NCBI RefSeq assembly: GCF_963576615.1
Contig: NC_088714.1
Coordinates: 3,596,001 to 3,660,000 of the forward strand
Reading direction: 5' to 3'
DNA: 64,000 bases
Source: Watersipora subatra
Lineage: Eukaryota; Bryozoa; Gymnolaemata; Cheilostomatida; Watersiporidae
The notes under the pieces are model-generated. The model saw nothing but the letters and a program-made list of their open reading frames with translations. It was not told the origin of the DNA and searched no databases. Positions 1 through 12,519 of the stretch are shown one piece after another. A program made the translations under genes and the position numbers. Position 1 is the stretch's first letter, and each line of letters begins with the position of its first letter.

Positions 1-453
1 GCAGAAACTGCAGAGCAAACACAGCTACGCCTACAACAAAACAGAACTGCTATTGCAGCTGCTAAAAGTGCAGAAACTGCAAAGCAAACACAGCTACGCC
101 TGCAACAAAACAACTGCTAGAAGTGCAGAAACTGCAGAGCAAACACAGCTATGCCTACAAAGAACAGAATAGCTAGCGCAGCTGCTAGAAGAGCAGAAAC
201 TGCTGAACAAACACAGTTACGTCGAAAGCAGGCCAGAATAAATGCTGCAGCTGCTAGAAGTGCAGAGACTGCTGAGCCGACCCAGCGGCGACTCAAACGG
301 CTCTACAGCTGCCAGACGGGCAAAAACCACTGAGCAGATGCAGCGGCGACAAGAACATGATGTACTAGCTACAGAAGCTGCACGGCGCACTGAATTTCCA
401 GAGCAGACGAAGCAGCGACAACAGCAAGATGCACTAACTACAGTGGCAGCCTG
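1..453 (+). pseudogene. Helitron ORF N-terminal repeat region (decayed)
   Basis: The frame encodes about 19-20-residue repeats of the type AETAEQTQLRRKQ, rich in Ala, Arg, Glu and Gln, with period near 60 bp. Such AAET/RRAET repeats are common at the N-terminus of animal Helitron Rep-helicase polyproteins. The helicase part of such a protein follows on the same strand, which supports the link. The repeats change frame near 240-300 and contain stops, so no intact product is possible. The element starts before the window. The assignment is by repeat style and context, not by a catalytic motif. Confidence 0.6.
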
Positions 454-639
454 ACTACCACAACCTACCGGGCGCCATGCATGGGCATAAAACTTCGCAC
501 TTGACTAGTCCTGCAGTACAGTAGAGGGCCCATCGGAAGTTTTTTATGAGACGAATGCCTAAAAAATGCTCCAGATGTAATGCCTTATGCTGGAAAGACA
601 GAGGCCAGGCATTTGTTGCAACAATGGGAAAGTTCGCCT

Positions 640-3111
640 ACGACCACTCTCTGAGGATATTCTACCTGTATTGACTTTCTGATTCCAAGGCGAAAATCCT
701 GATTCTGAACATTTTTTGGGAGTATATGCAAGTATAACAGCTGTTTTCAAATGACATCATTTGGAGCTAAAACCATTGATAAGCCTGGAATTAACCCAAG
801 TTTCAAGGCCAAGTCTACCATTTGATTAGATCTTTGCTTCCGATGAGCTCGCTATGAGAGTGTAAGGTACATCAGTGCAAATGAAGCAATGTGGCGCATC
901 TTCAGTCTCCCCATTCATGGACGACACCCGACTGTCGTCCATGAATGGGCATCTGAGTGTCCATCTCGAGAATGGCCGGAGCGCAGAGTGTGTATTTCAC
1001 GGAAGCAAATCTTCAGCAGCAACTTCAAGAACCACGTGACACTACCCTTACAGCCCTTTTCAAGCTTTGTTAACTTGATGGTTTTGCCAGGACGCTTCTC
1101 TACTACCAAATGCCAGCTTATTACACCTTTGACGCATCCACAAAATGCTAGAAGAGACGAGTTCAAGGAGCTGCAGTGCCTGATCATCCTGGCATATATC
1201 GAACTGATGCCCTAACACAGGCATACACTGTTCACCCCAACAATCGTGAATGTTTCGTTCTTTGAGTCATTCTGCATCACATAGTTGGCCCAATGTCCTT
1301 TTAACATTTAAGAACTGTTGAAGGTCATGTTTGTGTCACTTTCCATGAAGCATGCAGGCGTTTGGGGCTATTGGAAGATGATGCACAGTGGAGGCACTGG
1401 AAGAAGCTGCAACTGTATAATCACCTGCCCAGCTGCGCAAGTTGTTTGCTATTGTGTTGAGCACCTACCTGCTTTCTAACTCTCTTCAGCTGTGGCAAGA
1501 GTTTAAGGAACAATTGGCAGAAGACATCCTGTTTCATGAGCGAAAAATGCTTCAGGATCAACAACTACAGTTCACAGATAGAATGTTTAATATTGCTCTT
1601 ATATCTATCTAGGACCAAGTGCTCGAGATCACAAACAACCTCTCAGTTTATGGACTTCCCAGGCTTGTTAGAGTGGAGCAACCTGTCGTGTGCAGAGAAA
1701 TATTACGCGAAGCCGCATAGGACTGTGAAAAGCTCCGTCACCATGTTGAAACCAATGAACCACTGCTGCTGCAAGAGCAAAGAGCTGCATATCACACGGT
1801 CTTGGAGAAAATTGAACAAAGCAGTGGAGGTATTGTTTTTTCCCGCACCAGGTGGGACCGGCAAAACCTTCGTCACTACCCTTATATTGGCGAAAGTTCG
1901 AGACTTTGGAAAAATTGCCTTGGCTGTAGCTTCATCTGGCATTGCAGCTAACTTACTCCCTGGTGGCCGCCCTGCGCATTCAGCCCTGAAACTGCCTCGT
2001 AATTTAGAACTGAGAATCCTGTGTGCAATATCAAAAAGAACAGCGGAACTGCCCAACTTCTGCAACGATGCGTTCTTATTGTGTGGGATGAGTGCAGTGT
2101 CGCACAAGCTTGCATTTGAAGCTCTAAACCTTACACTAAAAGACTTGCGTGAAAATAATAGACTTTTGGGTGGGGTAACTCTTTTACTTTCTGGAGATTT
2201 CCGCGAAATAGTGCCTGTCATACAAAGAGGCACACCCGCTGATGAGATAAACGCATGCATCAAATCATCATTTTTGTGGCCATCTGTTGAGCAGCTGCAT
2301 TGGGCACGAAACATTCGTTCCGCTATTCTTGGCAACAAACAAACATTTCGCTGCTGGACTGCTGCATATTGATGAAGGGCGTTTGCCAGTCAGTGCTGAG
2401 GATGGTTTGGTGTTACTTGAAGGCTACAGCACTTTTGTGGATTCAACCGATAAACTTCAGGAGAATGGTTACCCTAATCTGCGACAGAGGCTCCAAGGTG
2501 TTGATTGGTTATCTGAGCGAGCCATTCTTTGCCCCGGAATGACGCAGCTGCTGTCATAAACTCACAGCTTTTAGCTCAACTACCTGGCAATTCAAAAACC
2601 TCCATTTCTGTTGATATGTCGATGACTGATGATGCCGCTGTAGAATATCCTGTTGAATTCCTAAACTCATTGGACTTGCCCAGACCGCCTGCTCATAAAT
2701 TGCAGCTAAAGATAGAAACATTAATCATGCTTCTTCGCAACCTTAATCCCCCCAAGTTGTGTAATGGCACTAAGCTAATTGTTACGCAAATGTTTTCGCA
2801 CGTAATTCAGGCCAAAATCATTTTAGTATCTGGTAGAGGAGAATGTTTTTATTCCAAGGATCCCAACTATTCCAACGGACTTACCATTTGATTTTAAAAG
2901 GATTAAGTTCCCCATCAGAGTCTGCTTCGCTATGACCATCAACAAGTCGCAAGGTCAGTCCCTCAAAGTAGCTGGTATCGACTTACTGTCACCCTGCTTT
3001 AGCCATGGCCAGCTGTACATTGCCTGGCCGAGAGTAGGCATAAGCCGAAAACTTTGTTCATATAAACGACAGAACAACAAAAAATTTGTCTACCCGCAAG
3101 TGTTGCGTTGA
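640..3111 (+). pseudogene. Helitron Rep/PIF1-like helicase remnant
   Basis: This is the C-terminal half of a Helitron transposase, which mobilises rolling-circle transposons. Around 1000-1420 conceptual translation gives the linker found before the helicase in Helitrons (FARTLLYYQMPAYYT, then HHIVGPMSF with HLRTVEGHV). The Walker A motif APGGTGKTF lies near 1845-1875 and is followed by GKIALAVASSGIAA. A Walker B-like VWDECSV lies near 2087 in a shifted frame. LLLSGDFREIVPVI lies near 2185-2225. The final motifs MTINKSQGQSLK and GQLYIAWPRVG lie at 2930-3035. Several frames and in-frame stops are needed to follow the protein, so it is dead. The Rep HUH domain is not in the window. The stop near 3111 is the likely C-terminus. 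Confidence 0.85.
910..949. repeat. Perfect hairpin inside the Helitron remnant
   Basis: Arms of about 15 bp (CCATTCATGGACGAC and its complement) flank an 8-bp spacer. It sits within the conceptual coding frame and is most simply a small inverted duplication in the dead element. Confidence 0.7.
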
Positions 3112-3977
3112 ATTAAAGTTGTGTTATTGTTATGTCATGCTTGCATTGAATTAACATTATGTTATTGTTATGTCATGCTGTGTCCTTTATGTTCTGCTAT
3201 ACCTACATATTATCTACATGCAGCATTTTCTAACATATTTTTCAGCATATATTTTCATGCATTCGTTTTCCTTATTGTGTCTCATAAAAAGGCTACCATG
3301 TTGGCATTATGTTTTATTATTGTATGGTGCTAATACCGTATCTGCCTTGACATATTGCCTGTGCTGTTATACATGTAAATTTTACTGATAATAAATTTTA
3401 TCAACATCAAACAACATCAAATTTTTATTGCTGCACTGTTTATATATACTATGTTAAAACACAGGCAATAGACGAAAAACTAGGGAGCCATGATTAGTGT
3501 TAGAAGTCTCCATTCAATGTAGAAGTGTAGAAGTCATGTATAGTGCATGTAGAAGTATCCATTCAATAAATGCTGGCGATAGCTCAGCAGTGTAATAGCA
3601 AAATATTTTGTAGAATTTCACAAGATACAAAATTTTTCATACTGCCAGTTTGCCTCGGAATGTCAATTTCATTATCAGTTTTCTACACAAAAAACAGGAC
3701 AACTCCAGTTTGAATGGCTTGACACTAATGAATTGTACACTAGCTGTAAAAAACATCGCAGATTTCCATTGTTCTCCCCAACATTATTGACATGTATGAC
3801 TGCATATGTGTATGCATAGTCTGATCAGCACAACAATTTCAGTAGACTGAAATTTCATCTTCTGCATATTTGGAGTTGTTTTACAGTATGAAAGACAACT
3901 TTCAATAAATCTTTTGCTGTACGTGAATCCGTTTCCGTGGATGGGTAATGCAGCTAGTAAATATATAAGTAGTTAAC
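3112..3977. other. No gene seen
   Basis: AT-rich sequence after the Helitron stop. Only short ORFs with no recognisable motif; no clear repeat or RNA gene. Confidence 0.5.
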
Positions 3978-4629
3978 TATTCAATGAGCGAAAGCGAAAA
4001 AGACAGTCACAGTCAAATTCATCATCGTCATGTTCAACAACGTTTAGTATAGCAATGACCACGAGTACTACTATTACTACTATTGGCACTACTTCAACTA
4101 CAATTGCTTCGCGTACAACTACCTCCACTTACGTCTTACCAACTCCAGATAAACTTTGCAAGTGTGGTAATTGTTCTGACGTGCCGACAGCTATTGAAAA
4201 GATATGTTGCTATACTGAAAATTTGGCTAATACAAACTTTCAGGATGATCAGTATATTCCTGGTATAAATAGCTGCATCCTGCAGTCTAATTTACTAATA
4301 AGTCAGATATTAGGGAAAGTTGCAATACGATTCTCATGGTTTAAGCATCAAAGGTATCTTGGCTTCAGAGGGGATGCTCTTGTTGACTAACATGACTAAT
4401 TTAAACTACAGACACCATGTTTATAGAAACGCTATAGATTTCGTCTACGGGTACCTTGGAAGAGAAAAACGGAAAAGTTATTCCTTCATGCATTGTTTCC
4501 TACATACGCACAGTGTGGCCTGACCCAAATGGGAGTTATGTAGGCTTCAAAATTGTAGAATCAAAAGAATATGATGATCGGAATGATGCAGATGAAGTAG
4601 AGCTTGTTATTATGGACGAAGGAAACTAA
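3978..4629 (+). pseudogene. P2X7 C-terminal (ballast)-like domain gene, frameshifted
   Basis: A Ser/Thr-rich stretch (4000-4135) leads to CKCGNCSDVPT and then KICC at about 4160-4210. Further on, in two other frames, come YRNAIDFVYGYLGREKR (about 4415-4470) and VIPSCIVSYIRTVWPD with GSYVGFK (about 4478-4552), ending at a TAA at 4627-4629. This order (CKCG.C, CC, YR..I.WV.G.LG, VIPSC.V..IR..FP, Y.GF) is the signature of the P2X7 C-terminal cytoplasmic domain. Many invertebrates carry that domain as an expanded family without the ion channel. At least two frame changes (near 4310 and 4468) separate the blocks, so this copy is probably broken; a short unrecognised intron or sequence error is an alternative. 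Not a P2X receptor: no transmembrane part is seen. Confidence 0.6.
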
Positions 4630-5178
4630 TGAGTTCAGTTGTGAGTTGAGCAAAATATAGTTTTATAAATCATTTTACTGAATATGACAGCACTGTTACT
4701 TCTTAGCTTCTTTAAAGTAATAGACCGTTATCTTCAGTTCCTAATCGCTATCTTTAATAAATAATTTTACAATAATCAAAATTTAATGCCAGTTATCAAT
4801 TGCATTATTACAATTTCTGCATAAATTTATCTTTAATGTTGTACAAGCTGTAAAAGTTGTATCCCTGCTGAAGAGTAGTATAATCCATATATAATTTTAT
4901 TGTAGATACAGCTTACCAGTCAGAACTTCTTTTCCCACCTTCGTGTTGTGATCTATCACTGCTAGTTTGATTCTCGTAAAATATGCTGGGGGATCAAAGT
5001 CTAAGATCAAACTATTCGTTGTTATTTTTCAATATATTTTAAGTTTGTAAAGTTTTTGTTTATTCAAATGTCAACCAGCTGCAGAATATTTACCATTTGT
5101 ACAATTTCTGTTTAGTATTATGCAATAAATGACTACATCTGGTTATATCACAAATTATTTTAATTATTTATAAATTAC
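4630..5178. other. No gene seen
   Basis: AT-rich intergenic DNA; nothing recognisable on either strand. Confidence 0.5.
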
Positions 5179-5412
5179 TTAGTTGAGGATTTTTTTGTTT
5201 GATGATGCCCTCTTGTTGTATGGTACAACACTATTAGGGAATGGAACTTTTCCCTTTTTCACCCTTAATCTTGTAGTTGTCCCAAATTGCTCCGAATAAA
5301 ACTGGCTCTCATGGAAGTGCCTAATGCACACGACCGTACTAGCAGGTAGTCTGCGAAATGTTAAATCGGCACGCTTTGCCTTAGACAGCCATAATTTTGC
5401 TAAATTTGGGGA
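5179..5412 (-). CDS. THAP zinc-finger domain exon or fragment
   Basis: The minus-strand frame reads LAKLWLSKAK, then RRLPASTVVCIRHFHESQF and RLRVKKGKVPFPN, and stops at the low-coordinate end. This fits the second half of a THAP DNA-binding domain: the second zinc ligand pair C-x2-H (CIRH), the following F, and the closing AVPT-like block (here KVPF). The first C-x2-4-C pair is missing. A CTCAG acceptor lies directly upstream (5413-5417 on the plus strand), so the first half could be in an upstream exon that I could not find. It may be a piece of a P-element-like transposase or of a host THAP gene. Confidence 0.5.
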   Translation of the reverse strand, partial: SPNLAKLWLSKAKRADLTFRRLPASTVVCIRHFHESQFYSEQFGTTTRLRVKKGKVPFPNSVVPYNKRASSNKKILN

Positions 5413-5795
5413 CTGAGACACAGTAACTCTAAAAAGGTTGTGCCACGACTTCTAGTGTCAAATTCGCAACTAGCAAAGAGGCATCTACCCATTGTAATTA
5501 ACTGAGTGTGGCTGAAAATATATATCAAATGCGTTGGATGTTATTTTACTAAGGAATAGATGAAGAAACTGTTACCGGAAACAACTGCATTGAGAATCAG
5601 TGATGTTCCGAGGTAAATAAACCAAAATATATTTTCAAATTTGAACTTTCTAAACTAGTAAAAACATCTGCTAAAATTTTGTTTTTTTTGTTCAATTAAC
5701 GTAGTATCATGTATTACCAATCATATGAAACATTCTTAAAATCACAGGTTCGGTTTCACACTAATATTGCAGACTGCATATATAAAACTAGTGAG
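5413..5795. other. No gene seen
   Basis: Spacer between the THAP fragment and the first Penelope-like element. No motif found. Confidence 0.45.
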
Positions 5796-7392
5796 CAAGA
5801 AGCATTCATCACTATCAGAGACCAGGAGGCAAACTTTCCGAAAAACCATCTTGCAAGCTCATTAATCCTAGGAAATCAGAAATAGACGTCATCAGTAAAC
5901 AAATCACAGATCGCATCAACTAAGAAATACTCAACCAAATGAACCTATATATGTTGGAAAACAATATTTGTGCTCACAAGGTTTAAAAACATAACTAACA
6001 AATCCCAACACTCTTTCATTGTATTTGATGTCGTTGAATTTTATCCCTCATTAACGGAAGACCTACATGTACTTAATAAAGCTTTAATGTTTGCATCTAA
6101 TTACACAAATATATCTGACTTAGACAAACGAATAATACACCATGCAAAAAAATCTATATTCTACAGCAATAACAACTATGAGGTGAGAGATCAGCGGCAA
6201 ACTTCTATGACATAACAATGGGCTCTTACGACGGAGCAGAGAGATGCCAGCTTGTTCGAATCTTCGTATTACACCTTATCACTGAGAAGCTTGGCAAAAG
6301 ACTGGCTTTAAATCATGACGATGGTCTAGGTCTCTAGGACTACTGAAAGACACTGCACGGAACATTGAGCGCGCTAAGAAAGAACTATGTCAAATCTTCC
6401 GTAAACACAACTTAAGTATTACTATCGAAGCAAATAAGAAAGTAGTAAACTTCTTAGGCGTAACTTTAGACCTTAATAACAACTTCAAACCCTACAGTAA
6501 ACCCAACAACACAATCATATATGTACACAAAGACTCAACTCACCCACCATCAAACATAAGAAACATACCTGAATCCATCAACAAAAGACTCACCACATTT
6601 TGTCAAACGTGCAGCTCTTCGAGAAAACAAAAGCCCTATTTTAAAATGCCCTTTCTAACACTAAGTACAATCTTTCTCTACACTACAAGAGCAATACCTC
6701 CAACAAAGAAACCAATCAACACAGAAATAGGAAACGTCAAACAATATGGTACAACCCACATACAACAAAGCTGTTACCACCAAGATTGGTAGACATTTTT
6801 TCAAGATCCTCCAGAGTGAATTTCCAGCGGAACACAAATTATACAAAATCTTCAACAAAATCTCTGTAAAGTTAAGTTACAGCTGTACCTTAAACATCAA
6901 CCACATAATTAATGGGCACAATAAGCAAGCACTATTGCAACTACCCAACGTGGACATGAAATGCAACCGCGAAAATTGTGAAAATTGCCCACTAAATGGG
7001 GAATGCCTTTTAAACTGCATAATATATCAGGCAACTTTAGAGTCTGAGGAACGCGATTCTCAAATAACATAAATGTATGTAGGCCTTACTCAAACAACTT
7101 TTAAAACTCGATTAGCCAACCAAAAAACATCGTTTACACATCCTACCAAACGACTACAAACGATTTGAGTAAATATATATGGGAGTTGAAAGACAAGAAG
7201 ATTCACTACAATAGAACCTGAAAAATCATCAAAAGAGCGACATCATACAATACATCAACAAAATCTTGCCAGTTATGCCTATATGAAAAGTACAACATAT
7301 TCGAACTAAAGTTAGCCAGCACAAACACTAGAAATGAGTTGATATCCACATGCCGACACGATAAAAAACACCTAATTAGTTCAATAACATAA
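5796..7392 (+). mobile_element. Penelope-like element A, decayed, 5'-truncated
   Basis: Conceptual translation follows the PLE polyprotein in order. A decayed version of the block TLKDHKENF begins near 5796. RT blocks follow at 5970-6215 (FIVFDVVEFYPSLTEDL). MGSYDGAE lies near 6220 and a mutated catalytic block HDDGLG near 6317. NKKVVNFLGVTLDLN lies near 6433. The region KLSYSCTLNINHII is near 6870, then the Cys cluster CENCPLNGECL, then a GIY-YIG endonuclease with IYQATL and YVGL separated by a stop. The end is ISTCRHDKKHL. PLEs copy RNA into DNA and integrate using the GIY-YIG nuclease. Frameshifts and stops make this copy inactive. The N-terminal region is missing. Confidence 0.85.
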
Positions 7393-7490
7393 TTTAATAA
7401 CATATCTGTTGTACACATATACTATAACTATATCAAATAATAGTACTAAGCCATCAGCTTTATAATTGCTTATAAATTATGCATTTTAGT

Positions 7491-7540
7491 CATTTTACCT
7501 GAAGATCGCAATGCAATTGCATGAAAATTTTAGTAGTAAT
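7491..7540 (+). ncRNA. Degenerate hammerhead ribozyme in PLE A 3' region
   Basis: CTGAAGA (7499-7505) differs from the usual CUGAUGA only at variable position 7. GAAAA follows at 7523, then a short stem III with one mismatch and a TA cleavage dinucleotide at 7534-7535. Flanks pair weakly as stem I. Stem II is poor, so activity is unlikely. Confidence 0.45.
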
Positions 7541-7860
7541 GATCATAACCTGTAGTTTTTAATAAACTTTATACACAGATCTGGTTTTGATTGACTCAAT
7601 GATTGAGCACTTCACTTTACAGTGTAAACTACACACACATATATATATATATATAAAATAGATACAAAAAGTGTGAAAGTTTGATAAAACTGTATTACTC
7701 AGTTTCATGTAAAAACCATCTTCAGATACAGTATTAACATAGCAGTTAAAATATACTGTTTCACTCACCTAAAATAGATATAAAGACCATAACTAAACCA
7801 TAAATACAATTCTTTTGTATACAGCTCCTTCTTGTCGAGCACTTTATCTACAAATCTATT

Positions 7861-9935
7861 ATGGAGTCGAAAAAGTTTGATTATTCTACCATGAACATAC
7901 CTATACCTAGCAGGCGTACTTACACACTTAAATTGATTAAATGAGTCAAACAACTCATAAAACGTATGCGATGGCGTGCATTTTTCCATCTCAACCCGGA
8001 AGCCAAGAGTAATACCAAACAAACTTTTGGATTCAAACCTAGACTCGTCCCTCCAGGAATATTAGAAATGGAAGGCTTTGAGAAAAGTCTAGTAGACCTG
8101 ATAGGTGAACTCAAATTCAGACCAACCTATAATCACTTCCAACAAAAGTTAAATGAAGATATTGCTGATATACGATCATCAGATAAATTACTAGTGAAAG
8201 CTGACAAAACGACCAACTTTTACAAATTAGATCACAAACAATATGATAAACTTCTCAATAAACAGATCACCAAAGATTACAAAAGAGCCACGGAGAATCC
8301 AACAAATGAGATCAACCTGCGCGCTATAGAGATAACCAGCAAGCTAAACATAGAAGAACGAGTTGCCAAGCTATTAAAAAAAACCATCATATATCACCTT
8401 AAAAGACCATAAAAACAATTTCCTAAACAACCCTACATGCCGACTCATAAACCCGACCAAACCAGAAATAGGAAAAATTAGTAAATTACTGCTGGAGAAC
8501 ATAATCTGCCTAGTAAAGAAAGGAACCGATGCTAACCTGTGGCAGAACACTCATTCAGTACTACAGTGGTTTAATAACATCAACAACAAGAAAGACCATA
8601 GTTTTGTGATGTTTGATGTGGTGGAATTTTATTCATTGATTACTAAAGAACTGTTAGTAGCAGCGTTAGACTTTGCGTGCCAATATACAGCCATCTCAAC
8701 TAAAGATAAAGAAATTATATTACAGGCCAAATCTTCTATACTGGTGCATGACAATAAACCGTGGTACAAAAAGGGAAATTCATCATTTGATGTAACAATG
8801 GGAAGCTACGATGGAGCTGAAAGTTTTGAGTTAATTGGCTTATATTTACTTAGCAAAATTAAAAAAATAAAATGCGGTAGTTTTGGATTGTACAGGGATG
8901 ACGGGTTGGCAGCGATTAAGGCCAGTCCTAAAAAAATCGAGATCATCAAAAAAGATATATGCTCTATATTCACGAGTCAGTCTTAGAGTAACAATAGAAA
9001 CCAACTTGAAAACAGTAAACTACCTAGATACTACACTAAATCTGAACAACGGAGAACACGCGCCTTATAGAAAGACAAACAATGCTGTACAATACGTGCA
9101 TAGGAAATCCAACCACCCCCCTGCCATTATACAAAACATCCCAAAATCGATTAACAAAAGACTGTATAATATCGTCCAACGAGAGCACTTTTAATAAAGA
9201 AATTGAACCTTTCCAAGAACCACTGACAAAAAGTGACTATGATTACCAGCTGAGATACGAGCGGGACAATACATATACTACTGACAATAAGAATAATCGG
9301 AAACGTGACATATTATGGTATAACCCTCCATATAGCGAAAATGTGGCCACAAACATCGGAAGACAATTCCTACTGCTAATCAAAAGATTATTTTCTAAAA
9401 AGAATAAGTTAAATAAAATCTTTAACCGAAATACTGTGAAAGTTAGTTATAGCTGTATGCCTGATTTAAAATCAATTATAGACAAGCATAACAACAAATT
9501 GTTAGCGAACTTTACGACAGACGAATGCAGCAGAAAATGCAATTGCCGAAACCGTAATGAATGCCCTTTAAATGGTCAGTGCCTCACAAGTTCCATTATA
9601 TACGAGGCAACAGTTAACACAGACAGCACAAGCAGTCAAGTATACATCGGATTAATGGAGAGGGAATCTAAGGACAGATTCCACAACCACAAAACATCCT
9701 TTGGTATTAGTGACAAAAGAAAGACCACCGAACTAAGTAGATATATATATATGGCAATTAAAAGACGAGGGAAAGGATTTTAGTATCAATTAGAAAGTAA
9801 TAACAAAAGCTAAGGCCTGTCAGAATGGTATTTCTAAGTGCAATCTATGCTTAACTGAGAAGCATTTTATAATTTTCCAACCTTACATGGCTACCCTAAA
9901 TCAGAGAGGCGATATAGTAACATCCCGCTGGTAGG
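7861..9935 (+). mobile_element. Penelope-like element B, nearly full length, inactivated
   Basis: The likely start ATG is at 7861 (MESKKFDYS). The N-terminal block LIKRMRWRAFFHLNPEA follows after one in-frame TGA near 7944. The large N-terminal ORF runs to 8412 and includes VKADKTTNFYKLD. RT core: VMFDVVEFYSLIT (8606 on), DVTMGSYDGAESFELIG and GLYRDDGLAAI with the catalytic DD near 8900. The frame then shifts. NYLDTTLNLN, VSYSCMPDLKSII, the Cys-rich linker CNCRNRNECPLNGQC and the GIY-YIG domain (IYEATV, then YIGLMERESKDR) follow up to 9783. Remnants of the C-terminal CNLCLTEKHFII reach about 9935. At least four disabling changes are present. The intergenic 7393-7860 holds the 3' region of copy A and a short TA run. 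Confidence 0.87.
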
Positions 9936-10418
9936 ACATTGCCTATCTAGGAGCACTATCTACCAAGCGACTGTCACAGATGTTAACTAACAAAACCAGT
10001 CATACATTGAACTCTGCGAAACAACGTTTAAGGCTCGCTACTCTAACCACAAAGCAACATTTAATGACACCAACAAGAGAAACAAAACCAGCCTTAGCAA
10101 ACATATATGGGAGCTAAAAGATCATAACATTGCGTATGACATTAAATGGAGCATCGTCAAGCAATCTGCTGCATACAACAACACATCTAATCTGTGCAAC
10201 TTGTGCCTGATAGAAAAATATTACATTGTTATGCATCCTGAAAAGATTAGTCTGAATAAACGACAGGAAATAATATCAACCTGTGGACATGATAAGAAAT
10301 TTCTTTTAGCTGACAGCTATTATATAAACACTTTCTATATAACTCTGTTTTTGGATAGTAACTTTTATAAGCTATCTATTCCATACGTAAGCTACAGGCT
10401 TGTACCACCCAGATTTTA
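9936..10418 (+). mobile_element. Penelope-like element C, 3' fragment (GIY-YIG domain)
   Basis: Only the end of the polyprotein is left: STIYQATV (about 9953), a stop, then SYIELCETTFKARYSNHKATF, SKHIWELKDHNIAYDIKW, CNLCLIEKYYIV, and SLNKRQEIISTCGHDKKFLL. This is the GIY-YIG endonuclease and C-terminal tail. It joins the decayed end of copy B directly, with no 3' region of B between them. That suggests an element inserted in, or recombined with, another of its kind. Confidence 0.82.
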
Positions 10419-10481
10419 ATCTTTTAATGATGCAGTTTTGAATGTGAGCCCTAACATTGGCAAGAGAGTAGTTATTTTAGT

Positions 10482-10540
10482 ATGAGTTATTGTCTGATGA
10501 ATGTACTCTGTACATGAAACTATTAGTAATAAAAACTCAT
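10482..10540 (+). ncRNA. Hammerhead ribozyme in PLE C 3' region, complete
   Basis: All parts of a type I hammerhead can be paired by eye. Stem I: 10482-10493 with 10529-10540 (ATGAGTTATTGT with ATAAAAACTCAT; one A-A mismatch and one G-U). Core: CTGATGA at 10494-10500. Stem II: ATGTAC/GTACAT around a TCT loop, 10501-10515, perfect. Then GAAAC at 10516-10520. Stem III is 3 bp (10519-10521 with 10525-10527, loop ATT). The predicted cleavage site follows A10528 (GUA). Very short stem III is typical of hammerheads reported in PLEs. The motif lies just 3' of the PLE coding end. Confidence 0.88.
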
Positions 10541-10649
10541 TTTTAGTCATCCCCTACTTCTTTTATACTTTAGCTCTCACTTCCAGTAATAAAGCACTAT
10601 GCTAGAGAAGCGTGACATTATTCTATATACTGTAGAATTATTCTATAGA

Positions 10650-11968
<1,319 letters not shown>

Positions 11969-12063
11969 CTCTTACCAACTTATCTGCCTGATTCAGCTTT
12001 ACTTTTAATCTGTATGCTTGTGACCACACCCTGTGTATATTCACTGCTTTTATTGAGCAAAGT

Positions 12064-12118
12064 CATTTTATCTGATGATTGCCTCGCAGAGGCATTATTA
12101 CTATTTAGTAATAAATTG
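12064..12118 (+). ncRNA. Hammerhead ribozyme relic in PLE D 3' region
   Basis: CTGATGA at 12072-12078, a strong stem II (TGCCTC/GAGGCA, 12080-12094) and stem III ACT/AGT with a TA cleavage dinucleotide (12109-12110) are intact. Stem I 12064-12071 pairs with 12111-12118 at 7 of 8 positions. The catalytic GAA after stem II reads ATT instead, so this copy should not self-cleave. Confidence 0.65.
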
Positions 12119-12519
12119 ATTTGAACTCAGACATGTTCCTGTAATATTTTATATATATATATATGCATATATATATTACATATACAACATCACACAGACC
12201 TACAAAAAATAGACAGTAAAGGGCTTAAAACTATTGCAAGTGAATCCAAATCAATAGCTAGAGATCTAGAAATAGACAACAGAGTGTATAGTACTGCAGA
12301 AAGAAATGCCTACGTAACCCTCAAGGATCATAAAGAGAACTTCATTAACAATCCACAACACAGATTTATAAACCTCACCAAATCAGAACTAGGCCAGATC
12401 AGCAAAAAGCTGCTAAACGACATCAACATTCGTATAGAAACTCCACGCAGATTAACCAGTGGAAAGACACAGCAGCTGTATTGCGGTGGTTCAAATATAT
12501 CCCCAAGAGTAGACATATA

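Noticed and set aside
889-1215. 108-codon plus-strand ORF and its 90-codon minus-strand shadow
   Set aside because: Lies inside the Helitron remnant; the other frame gives the Helitron linker motifs, so this frame is chance.
1703-2338. 211-codon minus-strand ORF
   Set aside because: Shadow of the Helitron helicase on the plus strand, which has the Walker A and later motifs.
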